NCBI RefSeq assembly: GCF_016862215.1
Contig: NZ_BOMN01000041.1
Location: 186,001 to 250,000, forward strand
DNA: 64,000 bases
Direction of reading: 5' to 3'
From: Winogradskya humida
Lineage (GTDB): Bacteria; Actinomycetota; Actinomycetes; Mycobacteriales; Micromonosporaceae
The first letter of the stretch is position 1. Each line of letters begins with the position of its first letter. Under the pieces are notes generated by a model. That model saw only the letters and a list, made by a program, of their open reading frames with translations. It searched no databases and had not been told where the DNA came from. This document shows, piece by piece, positions 1 through 8,144 of this stretch. The position numbers and the translations under genes are program-made.

Positions 1-232
1 ACCGGAATCCGGTGTCGACCGCGCAGCCGACGCCCTTCTCGTGCTCGACCACGACGTGCGTCGGGAAGACCGCGGAGAAGCCACGGGCGATCTCCGCCGT
101 GCCGTCGGTCGAGCCGTTGTCCACCACGAGCAGCTCGAAGCCGGTGTCGGTCTGCGCGGCGAGCGCGTCGAGGGTCTGCCGGATCCGGGCCGCCTCGTTG
201 TAGGCCGGCACGATCACCCACAGTGCCGTCAC
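1..232 (-). CDS. Family 2 glycosyltransferase (partial, C-terminus beyond left edge)
   Basis: Only the N-terminal 77 residues are in the window. They carry the start of a GT-A fold: PAYNEAARI near residues 9-17, then VVDNGSTDGT with the sugar-nucleotide-binding region, then EKGVGCAVDTGFR. The family transfers sugars from activated donors; acceptor and donor cannot be read from this fragment. The GTG start overlaps the TGA of the upstream KAS III gene (GTGA), so the two are translationally coupled. This pairing suggests a glycosylated lipid or polyketide-like product, but that is inference. The family call is firm; the function is open. Confidence 0.85.
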   Translation of the reverse strand, partial: MTALWVIVPAYNEAARIRQTLDALAAQTDTGFELLVVDNGSTDGTAEIARGFSAVFPTHVVVEHEKGVGCAVDTGFR

Positions 233-1242
233 GCGGACACCTCCCAGACCATGGTCATCAGGCTGACGCCACCGCCGAGCCCGACCATCAGCACCCTGTC
301 GCCGCCGGTCAGCCCGGGGCGGACGCGGTCGAGCTGAACCCCGATGGTGGCGCTGGCCATGTTTCCCAGCTCCGGCACGGTGATCACCAGCTTCTCCTCC
401 GGTACGCCCACGATCTCCACGAACCGCCGCAGATAGGGCACCGTCACCTGATGTACGAGCACGGCCGCGTAGTCGTCCCAGCCCAGGCCGGTCCGGTGCG
501 CGACCCGTTCCAGCAGCCCCGCGCCGATCTTCTCGAACACGCCGCTCAGCTTGGTGCCGTCGCCGGTGAAGTAGGTGTGCTCGTCGCCGCGCGGATGCCG
601 GGAGCCGCCGCCGAAGATGCCGCCGGCCGCCCAGTGCTCCGAGTGGGTCTCGCTGTCCACGTCCACGATCCCGCCCGTGGCGACCGGCTCGACCAGCACC
701 GCGGCGCCCGCGTCCCCGAACGTGTAGCCGGCCAGCGCCGTCCGCGCCTGGGCCATGCCGTCGAGCCGGGGCCGCATCGCCCGGGTCGGCGTCTCTCCGG
801 TGACGACCAGCGCCCGCCGCGCCCGGCCGGCCAGGATCATCGCCCGGGCCAGGTCGATGCCGTTCAGGAAGCTGTTGCAGGCGTTCGTGACGTCGAGGGC
901 GTGCGCCCGGCTGCCCAGCGCCGCCTGCACGACGTGCGCGGTGGCCGGCTCGACCATGTCGCGGGTGGCCGAGGCGAAGAGCAGCAGGTCGATGTCGAGC
1001 GGGTCGAGCTCGGCCTCGGCCAGCACCGTACGCGCGGCGGCGATCGCCAGGCCGGAGGCGTACTCGTCGTCGTCGGCCACCCGGCGGCGCTCGATGCCGG
1101 TCGCCCGGGCCATCATCCCGGTCGGCAGCGGCAGCCGGCTCGCGCCCGCCACCCTGGCCTGGAGCTCGTCGGTGGTCACCTCCCGCGGGGGCAGGAAGCT
1201 CGCGGCGGCGGTGATGCCGACCCTGGGCACGGTCAAGTTCAT
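229..1242 (-). CDS. 3-oxoacyl-ACP synthase III family protein
   Basis: 337 residues, the usual KAS III length, and a thiolase-fold condensing enzyme. The triad is visible: Cys122 in VTNACNSFLNG, His264 in VLVHQ, Asn294 in ELGNMAS. KAS III-type enzymes join an acyl-CoA to malonyl-ACP or a second acyl-CoA, with Cys as the acyl carrier. The sequence is not obviously housekeeping FabH: no fab genes are nearby, and it is coupled to a glycosyltransferase. A secondary-metabolite or OleA-like role is therefore possible. The start codon ATG at 1242 lacks a clear ribosome-binding site. Confidence 0.85.
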   Translation of the reverse strand: MNLTVPRVGITAAASFLPPREVTTDELQARVAGASRLPLPTGMMARATGIERRRVADDDEYASGLAIAAARTVLAEAELDPLDIDLLLFASATRDMVEPATAHVVQAALGSRAHALDVTNACNSFLNGIDLARAMILAGRARRALVVTGETPTRAMRPRLDGMAQARTALAGYTFGDAGAAVLVEPVATGGIVDVDSETHSEHWAAGGIFGGGSRHPRGDEHTYFTGDGTKLSGVFEKIGAGLLERVAHRTGLGWDDYAAVLVHQVTVPYLRRFVEIVGVPEEKLVITVPELGNMASATIGVQLDRVRPGLTGGDRVLMVGLGGGVSLMTMVWEVSA

Positions 1243-1352
1243 GGCCGAAAGCTTGCTGGACCGCGACGCCGATGGCTTGAGTAGGGCGACCTATTTTCAA
1301 GGGTGGGTTGCGCCACAGGCGGGGGCTCTCAGACTTCTCTAAGCTCTGCGGC

Positions 1353-2927
1353 ATGGAAAGCATCGTCGAGACGGTCGTGCTCGTAGCGATATCCGTGCTC
1401 GGCGCGGCCTTCGCCCGCAGACTCGGCTTCATCGCGCCCCTGGTCCTGCTGGTCGGCGGGCTCGCGCTGTCGTACGTTCCCGGTATCCCCGAGGTCCACC
1501 TCGAGCCCGAGCTGGTGCTGATCGGCATCCTTCCCCCGCTGCTCTACGTGGCCGCCCTGCAGACCAACCTGGTCGCGTTCCGGCGCGCGCTGCGCCCGAT
1601 CCTGCTGCTCGCCGTCGGGCTGGTGCTGCTGAGCTCGTTCGTGATCGGGCTCGTCATGCACGCCCTGCTGCCGGACGTGCCGTTCGCGGCCTGCGTGGCG
1701 CTCGGCGCGATCGTGGCCCCACCCGACGCGGTGTCGGCGACAGCGATCGCCCGGCGCATCGGCCTGCCCCGCCGGATGGTCACCATCCTGGAGGGCGAGA
1801 GCCTGCTCAACGACGCCACCGCGCTGGTGACCGTCCGGATCGCGGTCAGCGCGCTGTCCGGCGCGGCGGTCGGGTTCTGGGAGATCACCGGGCAGGTCGC
1901 GCTCAAGGCCGGGGTCGGCGTGCTGCTCGGTCTCGTGCTCGCGGTCGGCGCCGCGTGGCTGCACAAGCGGATCACCGACCCGCTGCTCGACGACGCGGTG
2001 TCGCTGCTCACGCCGTTCGTGGTCGTGATCATCGCCGAGGAGCTGCACTCGTCCAGCGTCGTCGCGGTCGTGGTGGCCGGGCTCTACCTGGGTCACCGCA
2101 TTCCCTACCTGCTCTCCGCCACGTCCCGGCTGCAGATGGACGCCGTCTGGAAGCTGGTGAACTTCCTGCTGGAGGGCGTGGTCTTCCTGCTGGTCGGCCT
2201 GCAGTTGCGCGAGCTGATCGAGAACATCGAGACCGACATGGCCACGACGATCCGGGTCACCCTCATCGTCTTCGTGGTCCTGGTCGCCGTCCGGTTCGTC
2301 TGGATGTACCCGGCGACCTACCTGGCCCGGCTCATCCCGCACATCCGCGCCAACGAGGAACGGCCACCGATCGCCGTGCCCACGGTCCTCGCCTGGGCCG
2401 GGATGCGCGGCGTGGTCACCCTCGCCGCCGCGCTGACCCTGCCGCCGAGCGCTGATGTGGTCGGCGGCGACTACCCCCGTGACCTGTTCGTCTTCGTCGC
2501 GTTCGCGATCATCGTGCTGACGCTGCTGCTGCAGGGCATGACCCTGCCGGCACTGTCGCGGCGCCTCGGCGTGAGCGAGGACACCAGCACCGAGGACGCC
2601 CTCGCCGAGGCCAACGTGCAGCACGCCGCGAGCCGCGCCGCCCGCGAACGACTCGAGGCCCATGCCGATGGCGCCCCGGGCTCGGTGGTCGACCGGTTGC
2701 GCGCGCTGACCGACAGTCGATCCAACGGAGCCTGGGAACGGCTGGGCAATCAGCAGATGGAGACCCCGTCGGCTGCATACGGCAGGCTCCGGCGGGAGAT
2801 GATTACCGCCGAGCGGCACGTTTTCAAGATCGCCCGTAACGAGGGGCGCATCTCCGAAGAGGTGCTCAACCGCGCCCAGCGCGAGCTCGACCTGGAAGAG
2901 TCCCAGCTGACCCGGAGCGACGATTGA
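1353..2927 (+). CDS. CPA1-family Na+/H+ antiporter
   Basis: 524 residues from the ATG at 1353, chosen because it directly precedes the first membrane helix; an upstream GTG in frame at 1308 would add only polar residues. About 12 hydrophobic segments fill residues 1-400. They include the transport-core motifs APPDAVSATAIAR and GESLLNDATALV, whose acidic residues carry protons or Na+ in this family. The last roughly 120 residues are a charged, helical cytoplasmic tail. It likely exports Na+ (or K+) in exchange for H+. The TGA overlaps the start of the next gene. Ion specificity cannot be read from sequence. Confidence 0.9.
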   Translation: MESIVETVVLVAISVLGAAFARRLGFIAPLVLLVGGLALSYVPGIPEVHLEPELVLIGILPPLLYVAALQTNLVAFRRALRPILLLAVGLVLLSSFVIGLVMHALLPDVPFAACVALGAIVAPPDAVSATAIARRIGLPRRMVTILEGESLLNDATALVTVRIAVSALSGAAVGFWEITGQVALKAGVGVLLGLVLAVGAAWLHKRITDPLLDDAVSLLTPFVVVIIAEELHSSSVVAVVVAGLYLGHRIPYLLSATSRLQMDAVWKLVNFLLEGVVFLLVGLQLRELIENIETDMATTIRVTLIVFVVLVAVRFVWMYPATYLARLIPHIRANEERPPIAVPTVLAWAGMRGVVTLAAALTLPPSADVVGGDYPRDLFVFVAFAIIVLTLLLQGMTLPALSRRLGVSEDTSTEDALAEANVQHAASRAARERLEAHADGAPGSVVDRLRALTDSRSNGAWERLGNQQMETPSAAYGRLRREMITAERHVFKIARNEGRISEEVLNRAQRELDLEESQLTRSDD

Positions 2928-3190
2928 CCTGCGTGCACCTCAAGGAAGCGACCGAACCGACCCCCCTGGCACCGTACGAGGGCGGCTGCCCCGAATGCGT
3001 CCACGCCGGCCACCAGGACTGGGTGCACCTGCGCCTCTGCCTGGAGTGCGGCTACGTCGGCTGCTGTGACTCGTCACCGCGCCAGCACATGTCGAAGCAC
3101 CACGACGAGACCGGCCACCCCACGATGCGCTCGTACGAACCGAGCGAGAACTGGAAGTGGTGTTTCGTGGACGACCTGCTGGGCGCCTGA
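2924..3190 (+). CDS. UBP-type zinc finger protein
   Basis: 88 residues, all of it one zinc-finger ubiquitin-binding-like domain (PF02148 type). Cys/His ligands run through CVHL, GCPEC, CLECGYVGCCD, HMSKHH and TGHP. Small stand-alone UBP fingers are common in actinobacteria, which lack ubiquitin proper, and their partner is unknown. The first possible start is TTG at 2924, which overlaps the antiporter stop (TTGA); a GTG at 2932 is in another frame, so TTG is the best choice. Coupling to the antiporter hints that the finger may act on its cytoplasmic tail (inference). Confidence 0.85.
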   Translation: MTCVHLKEATEPTPLAPYEGGCPECVHAGHQDWVHLRLCLECGYVGCCDSSPRQHMSKHHDETGHPTMRSYEPSENWKWCFVDDLLGA

Positions 3191-3191
3191 C

Positions 3192-4109
3192 ATGCGAACC
3201 CTCTTCGCGGGCGCGGGCGCGACAGGCGGCTACTTCGGTGGCCGCCTGGCCGAGCGCGGCAAGGACATCACCTTCCTGGTCCGCCCGCCCCGCGCGGCGA
3301 CCCTGGCCCGGCGCGGCCTCCGCATCCATTCCCCCGCCGGCGAGACCACCATCCACCCCCGCACGGTCACCGCCGCCACCCTCGACGGACCGTTCGACCT
3401 GATCGTCCTCGCCGTGAAAAGCTTCGCCCTCGACCAGATCCTCGCCGACCTCAAACCAGCGATCGGCCCTGCAACGGTCGTCGTCCCCCTGCTCAACGGC
3501 ATGCGCCACCTCGACACCCTGCTCGAAGCATTCGGCCCATCCCACGTGTGGGGAGGGGTCTGCATGATCGCCGGCACCCTGAACGACGAGGGCGACGTCG
3601 TCCAGATGTCCGGCATGCACAAACTGACCTACGGCCCCCTGACCGGCCCCGACGACCGGCTCGCCGCGGTCACCGAGGCCCTCTCGGGAGCAGACTTCGA
3701 ATCCCGCGCCTCGGACGACATCGTCCAGGAGATGTGGGAAAAATGGGTCTTCCTCGCCAGTACGGGCATCGTCAACATCCTGATGCGCGGCACAATCGGC
3801 GAGGTCGAGGCAGCCCCCGGCGGTGCCGCCCTCGCCCTCGCCGTCGTCGACGAGGCCCTGGCTGTCGCCGAGGCAGCGGGCCACCGCTCCCGCCCGCCGC
3901 AGGAGGCCTTCCTCCGCACATCGATCACCGCCGAGGGCTCCCCGACCACCACGTCGATGTACCGCGACCTCACAGCCGGCGCCCCTGTCGAAGCCGGCAC
4001 GATCGTGGACGACCTGGTCGCCCGGGCTGAGAAACTCGGCGTCCCGGTGCCCCTGCTGCACGCCGCGCGGGTCAACCTGGCCGTCTACCAGGCACGCCTG
4101 GGCTCCTGA
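3192..4109 (+). CDS. 2-dehydropantoate 2-reductase family protein
   Basis: 305 residues, the standard length. Rossmann motif GAGATGGYFGGRLAERG at residues 6-22, conserved Asn102 in PLLNGM, catalytic Lys184 in MWEKWVF, and the C-terminal SMYRDLTAGAPVEAG helix that binds substrate. The family reduces 2-dehydropantoate to pantoate with NADPH (coenzyme A synthesis), though many actinobacterial paralogues have other 2-oxo substrates. It starts 1 bp after the zinc-finger stop, so the three genes 1353-4109 form one operon. No other pantothenate genes are nearby, so I give no gene symbol. Confidence 0.85.
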   Translation: MRTLFAGAGATGGYFGGRLAERGKDITFLVRPPRAATLARRGLRIHSPAGETTIHPRTVTAATLDGPFDLIVLAVKSFALDQILADLKPAIGPATVVVPLLNGMRHLDTLLEAFGPSHVWGGVCMIAGTLNDEGDVVQMSGMHKLTYGPLTGPDDRLAAVTEALSGADFESRASDDIVQEMWEKWVFLASTGIVNILMRGTIGEVEAAPGGAALALAVVDEALAVAEAAGHRSRPPQEAFLRTSITAEGSPTTTSMYRDLTAGAPVEAGTIVDDLVARAEKLGVPVPLLHAARVNLAVYQARLGS

Positions 4110-4155
4110 CGAGCCGGGCCCGCACTGCCGGCGACGACCCGGACGACGCCGTTCG

Positions 4156-4923
4156 TCACACGATCAAGCGGTCAGCGGTCAGCTTGCGGGACGTGCCTGC
4201 GAGCAGGGTGCGCAGCCGGGCCGCGGACAGCGGGGCGCCCGGGTCGGGGGCGGGCATCTGCGGGGGAGTGCCGGAGCGCAGGGCCTCGGCGAGCTGTGCC
4301 CAAGCGGCTCTGATCGCGTCGGGGTCGGTGCAGTACGGCACGGTGTAGGGGTCGGTCTCGGGTTCGAAGCGCCAGCTTTCGGCCAGGGGACCGGCGTCGA
4401 CGGTGTCGAACCCGAGCCGGCTGATCAGCTCGGCGGCACTGGCCTTGGCCTCCGGGGCGTCGCCGGCGATGGGTAGCGCGGTGCGGTCGGCCGCGCGGGC
4501 CGGGCGCGCCAGCGCGGGGATGTGGTGATCGCTGATGTTGTTGAAGGCCTTGACGAGCTTGGCGCCGGCCAGATGCCGCTGGACCAGTTCGCTGGTGGTG
4601 ATCTCCCCCGCGTCGAGTGCGGGGATGTGCCCGTCGCGCGTCGCGTAATAGTTGCTCGCGTCGAGCACGACTTTGCCGTCCAGTGCAGCGGCGGGGAGCT
4701 GCTTGTATGCGGCGAGCGGAATGGCCACCACCACCCAGTCGCCGGCCCGGGCGGCCTCTTCGGGGGTCGCGGCACGGGCCCGTGCGCCGAGTTGCGCCAC
4801 CGTCGCCGTGAGAGTTTCCGGGCCACGGGAGTTGGCGAGGACGACGTCGATACCCGCTGCGGTCGCCTGCCAGGCGAGTCTGGTGCCGATGGTGCCGGCG
4901 CCGATGATGCCGAGTGTTGGCAT
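4156..4923 (-). CDS. NADPH-dependent F420 reductase-like oxidoreductase
   Basis: 255 residues from ATG 4923, which has GAGGAG eight bases upstream. The N-terminal Rossmann motif GIIGAGTIGTRLAW and the later KAFNNISDHH resemble the COG2085 family of F420:NADP+ oxidoreductases and related reductases. The downstream half (residues 140-255) is the helical part. It would shuttle hydride between NADPH and F420 or reduce a small substrate. It is transcribed away from a TetR gene across three identical operator half-site pairs, so it is very likely the repressor's target and may respond to a xenobiotic. Confidence 0.8.
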   Translation of the reverse strand: MPTLGIIGAGTIGTRLAWQATAAGIDVVLANSRGPETLTATVAQLGARARAATPEEAARAGDWVVVAIPLAAYKQLPAAALDGKVVLDASNYYATRDGHIPALDAGEITTSELVQRHLAGAKLVKAFNNISDHHIPALARPARAADRTALPIAGDAPEAKASAAELISRLGFDTVDAGPLAESWRFEPETDPYTVPYCTDPDAIRAAWAQLAEALRSGTPPQMPAPDPGAPLSAARLRTLLAGTSRKLTADRLIV

Positions 4924-5012
4924 GGGGGTCTCCTCATCTCGCGGACGCGGTCGTCCGCCGGTGGTGCGGAAGCGGGGCTCAGGGTGGGGCAGGTGCCACC
5001 GAGCCAATCAAG

Positions 5013-5095
5013 CGGAGCAGCTGCTCCGGATCAAGCTAGCATTAAACGGAGCATCCGCTCCTGTTGTGCGGATCACAAACGGAGCACGTGCTCCG
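5013..5095. promoter_or_regulatory. Triple TetR-type operator array (GGAGC-N4-GCTCC x3)
   Basis: Three copies of GGAGC-N4-GCTCC lie between the divergent reductase and TetR genes. Copy 1 (5013-5028) and copy 3 (5080-5095) are perfect 16-bp palindromes with CGGAGC arms; copy 2 (5048-5061) has spacer ATCC. Centres are 34 and 33 bp apart, about three helical turns, so dimers would sit on nearly the same DNA face. Copy 3 abuts the GGAAGG ribosome-binding site of the TetR gene, consistent with autorepression. Confidence 0.8.
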
Positions 5096-5106
5096 GAAGG
5101 CTGGGC

Positions 5107-5739
5107 GTGTCGTACGCTGGCGCCGTGACGCTCGCCGACCATGCCAGTCCCGCGCCCCGGCCCGGCCGCCGTGCCGACGCCGAGCGCAACCGGGCGGCGA
5201 TCATCGAGGCGGCCGGTGAGGTCTTCGCCGAGTGCGGCGGTGGGGTGGACGTGCGGGAGATCGCCCGGCGCAGCGGGGTCGGCATGGGCACGCTCTACCG
5301 CCACTTCCCGACGAAGGACGAGCTGCTTGTCACCGTCCTGGAGCAGCAGTTCGAGGCCTGGCTCACCGACGCCCACCAGCAGGCCATGGCCACCGAGGAT
5401 CCCTGGCGGGCACTTACCGGCTTCTTCGAGCAGACACTCAGCACCCAGGCGCGCAACCGCGCCGTCGTCGAGAGCCTCACCGCCACCGGTGGCCCCAGCA
5501 GCTCCTGCGTCGAGCGGTGCTACTCCATCATCGACCAGCTGCGCACCCGCTGCGTGGACGTCGGCATGCTGCGACCCGGTGTCACCACCGAGGACCTGTT
5601 CCTGCTGAGCGGCTCCCTGAGCCAGGCCGTCCTGAGCACCGCCGACAGCCGCCCGGGTCAGTGGCGCCGCCTGCTGCGCATCTCCCTCGACGGCCTCAGC
5701 AGCCGCAACAGCGAACCCCTGCCCGCGGGCACAATCTGA
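5107..5739 (+). CDS. TetR/AcrR family transcriptional repressor
   Basis: 210 residues from GTG 5107, which has GGAAGG six bases upstream; a second in-frame GTG at 5125 would give 204 residues. The helix-turn-helix VREIARRSGVGMGTLYRHFPTKDEL sits near residues 46-70. The remainder is the helical ligand-binding and dimerisation domain. It is divergent from the F420-reductase-like gene, and the triple palindrome between them is its probable operator. The inducer is unknown. Confidence 0.9.
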   Translation: MSYAGAVTLADHASPAPRPGRRADAERNRAAIIEAAGEVFAECGGGVDVREIARRSGVGMGTLYRHFPTKDELLVTVLEQQFEAWLTDAHQQAMATEDPWRALTGFFEQTLSTQARNRAVVESLTATGGPSSSCVERCYSIIDQLRTRCVDVGMLRPGVTTEDLFLLSGSLSQAVLSTADSRPGQWRRLLRISLDGLSSRNSEPLPAGTI

Positions 5740-5770
5740 CCGTGGCGCTCGGGTCAGGGCCGGCGGGGGC

Positions 5771-6592
5771 TCAGAGCCAGGTCTTCGCGACTGCCTCGGC
5801 GACGGTGGTGGCCTGGGTGGCGCCGGCCTGCAGGGCCGGGGCGAGCCGGGAGGGGTCGAGGATGTTCGGGCCGATGGCGGCGAGGGCCGCACCGTCCGGG
5901 GCGACGAGCAGGCTGCGGGTGGCGTTGAGGGACTCGAGTTCGGTGGCTGGGGGCGTGCGGAACATGCCGCTGCTCGGGGTGATCACGATGACGGAGTCGG
6001 CGCCGATGGCGAGGTCGGTGTTGGTGACCGAGCGGACGCCGCCGTCCATGAACCAGCTGGTGCCGATGTGGACCGGGGGGAAGACGCCGGGCAGGGCGCA
6101 GCTCGCGGCGACGGCGGCGGGCAGTGGTACCTCGGAGGTGGCGTCCCAGGCGGCGAGTTCGCCGGTGGCGGTGTCGACTCCGGTGATGATGAGGCGGGGC
6201 TCGACCGGCCAGGTGTGCACCGGGAGGTGGGCCGCGAACTGGGCCACGTGGGTGGCGTCGTCGCCCAGGGGTGCTTCGCGGGCGAGGGCTCCGAGGTGGG
6301 CGCGGCCCTGGGCGGCGGTGAGGTTGCCGGAGGTCAGGGCGGCGAAGGCGCGGCCCATGAAGCCCGGGTCGACACGGGGGGAGAGCTCGATGCGGATGCC
6401 TGAGGCCGTGATGATGGCCTCGTCGAGGTCGATGCCGGTGGCCAGCAGCGCTCCGACGTAGGCGCCGGCGGAGGTGCCGACGATGACGTCCGCGGCGGAG
6501 AGGTCGGTGCCGAGGTGGCGCAGGCCCGCGAGCAGGCCGAGCTCCCAGGCGATGCCGGTGATGCCACCGCCGCCGAGGACGAGTGCCTTCAC
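5771..6592 (-). CDS. Patatin-like phospholipase
   Basis: 273 residues. Oxyanion-hole motif GGGG at 7-10, nucleophile elbow GTSAG with Ser41, and the dyad aspartate Asp183 in FMDGGVRS. Patatins are Ser-Asp acyl hydrolases acting on phospholipids or other acyl esters, in the cytosol or at the inner membrane face. The ATG overlaps the stop of the upstream glycosyltransferase by 4 bp (ATGA), so the two are co-translated. Such coupling would fit hydrolysis or remodelling of an acylated glucan, but this is inference. Confidence 0.9.
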   Translation of the reverse strand: MKALVLGGGGITGIAWELGLLAGLRHLGTDLSAADVIVGTSAGAYVGALLATGIDLDEAIITASGIRIELSPRVDPGFMGRAFAALTSGNLTAAQGRAHLGALAREAPLGDDATHVAQFAAHLPVHTWPVEPRLIITGVDTATGELAAWDATSEVPLPAAVAASCALPGVFPPVHIGTSWFMDGGVRSVTNTDLAIGADSVIVITPSSGMFRTPPATELESLNATRSLLVAPDGAALAAIGPNILDPSRLAPALQAGATQATTVAEAVAKTWL

Positions 6593-7848
6593 GCGGAGAG
6601 GGACAGGTCGTCGCCGGGGACGACGGTCAGGCGTGGCTCGGTGAGGCTGCCGTCGGCGAGGGCCTGCTCGGCTTCGCGGGCGATGTGCTCGGCGGCGCGG
6701 GCCGCGGATGCGTACACGGCGAGGGTCTTGGCGGCGGCGGTTGTCCAGGCGAAGTCCTCGCGGACCCGGCGGCGGGCGCTGCGGGAGAGGGTGCGGGCGT
6801 AGTCGCGGTCGGCGAGCACCGAGGAGACCGCGGCGGCGAGCGCGGCCGGGTCGCTCGGGGTGAAGGTCACCCCGGTGGCGCCGTGCTCGATGACCTCGGC
6901 CAGGCCGCCCGTGGTGGCGACCGCAACCGGGGCGCCGGCGGCGGCAGCCTTCAGGGCCATCATGCCGGAGGGCTCGTAGGTGCTGGGGATCACGTGGCAG
7001 TCGGAGGCGCCCATCAGCCCGGCGAGGTCGTGACCGTCGAGCTGGCCGGTGAAGGTCACCTCAGGCCCGGCCAGGGACTCGAGCTCCGCGCGGAGCGGGC
7101 CGTCGCCGGCGATCACGAGGCGCAGGCCGGGGAACGCGCGGGTGAGCTCGGGGAGCGCGGCGAGCAGATCCTGTGCGCCCTTCTCGGCGACCAGGCGTCC
7201 GGCGAACGTGATCAGCGGGCCGGTGCCGGCGTGGTCGCGCCGGGCGGTGGCGATCTCGCGGGGGCGGGCGTACCAGCGGAGCATGTCCACGCCGTCGCGG
7301 ATCACGTCGATCTTCGCGGCGGGGACGTCGAACTGGGCGGTGACCTCGCGGCGCATGGAGTCGGAGCACGCGATCATGCGGTCGGCCTCGGTGGCCAGCC
7401 AGCGCTCGATGTCGTCGATCGTGTGGTGGTACTCCTCGGGGAGCTGCCCCTCGTAACGACCGGACTCGGTGGAGTGCAGCGTGGCGACCAGGGGCACGTC
7501 GAGGTGCTCGCGCAGGGTCATCGCGGCATGGGCCACGAGCCAGTCGTGGGCGTGCACCACGTCGTAGCCACCGGTGCGGGCGGCGCGCAGGGCCGAGCGG
7601 GTCAGCGAGTGGTTGAACGCGGTGATCCAGCCCACCAGGTCGGCATGCTCCGGCGCGTCGTGCGGTGCGCGGACAACGTGGACGCCGTCGGCGTACTCCT
7701 CCCGGGGGGTGCCCTCGATGTGCCGGGTGACGACGGTCACTTCATGGCCGGCAGCGACGAGCGCGGTCGCCAGGGCGTACACATGACGGTCCGGGCCGCT
7801 GCCGAGCAGCGGCGGGTATCCCCAGCTCAGCATCAGGATGCGACGCAT
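6589..7848 (-). CDS. GT4 glycosyltransferase, Rv3032-like alpha-1,4-glucan synthase
   Basis: 419 residues from ATG 7848, with GAGGTGG just upstream. It opens with RRILMLSWGYPPLLGSG; the central HAHDWLVAHAAM and the C-terminal GRLVAEKGAQDLL and YEPSGMMALKAAAAG motifs are GT-B / GT4 nucleotide-sugar-binding elements. Overall it resembles from memory mycobacterial Rv3032, which elongates alpha-1,4-glucans for methylglucose lipopolysaccharides and glycogen. It lies back to back with glgX-treY-treZ, so glucan synthesis and glucan-to-trehalose conversion face each other across one 296-bp intergenic region. Confidence 0.8.
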   Translation of the reverse strand: MRRILMLSWGYPPLLGSGPDRHVYALATALVAAGHEVTVVTRHIEGTPREEYADGVHVVRAPHDAPEHADLVGWITAFNHSLTRSALRAARTGGYDVVHAHDWLVAHAAMTLREHLDVPLVATLHSTESGRYEGQLPEEYHHTIDDIERWLATEADRMIACSDSMRREVTAQFDVPAAKIDVIRDGVDMLRWYARPREIATARRDHAGTGPLITFAGRLVAEKGAQDLLAALPELTRAFPGLRLVIAGDGPLRAELESLAGPEVTFTGQLDGHDLAGLMGASDCHVIPSTYEPSGMMALKAAAAGAPVAVATTGGLAEVIEHGATGVTFTPSDPAALAAAVSSVLADRDYARTLSRSARRRVREDFAWTTAAAKTLAVYASAARAAEHIAREAEQALADGSLTEPRLTVVPGDDLSLSA

Positions 7849-8144
7849 GCCACCTCGGGCGAGGGAGCGGGGGTTCAGGGGCACACCACCCTGTTTACTC
7901 AATATGGATACCGCCAAACCTTCGCCCGATGTGATGACGGCCACAATCTATCTGTCCAGGTTGCGATAACTATCCGCTGGTAACCGGACCGTCGCGGAGA
8001 CGTTATCAGCCCCATCGGTGAGAATGACCGCTGACGCGGCCGCACAGGATTAACCCGGAGCGCGGCGGGGCAGGAGTGGCCCGCCCGCGGCCCCGAGAAT
8101 TCCTCGCGACCGCGAGCAGAGACGGTCGAGGGTGGGAGCAACAG
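7849..8144. promoter_or_regulatory. Divergent intergenic region between GT4 and glgX
   Basis: 296 bp without a supported gene. The centre (about 7890-8010) is much more A/T-rich than its surroundings, as expected for back-to-back promoters. I could not place convincing -35/-10 pairs. GGTGGGAG before ATG 8145 is the glgX ribosome-binding site. No clear palindromic operator was seen. Confidence 0.4.

Noticed and set aside
2940..4061. Long minus-strand open frame opposite the zinc finger and reductase genes
   Set aside because: Gly/Arg/Asp-rich translation with no motif; an antisense shadow produced by G/C-rich third positions of the real genes.
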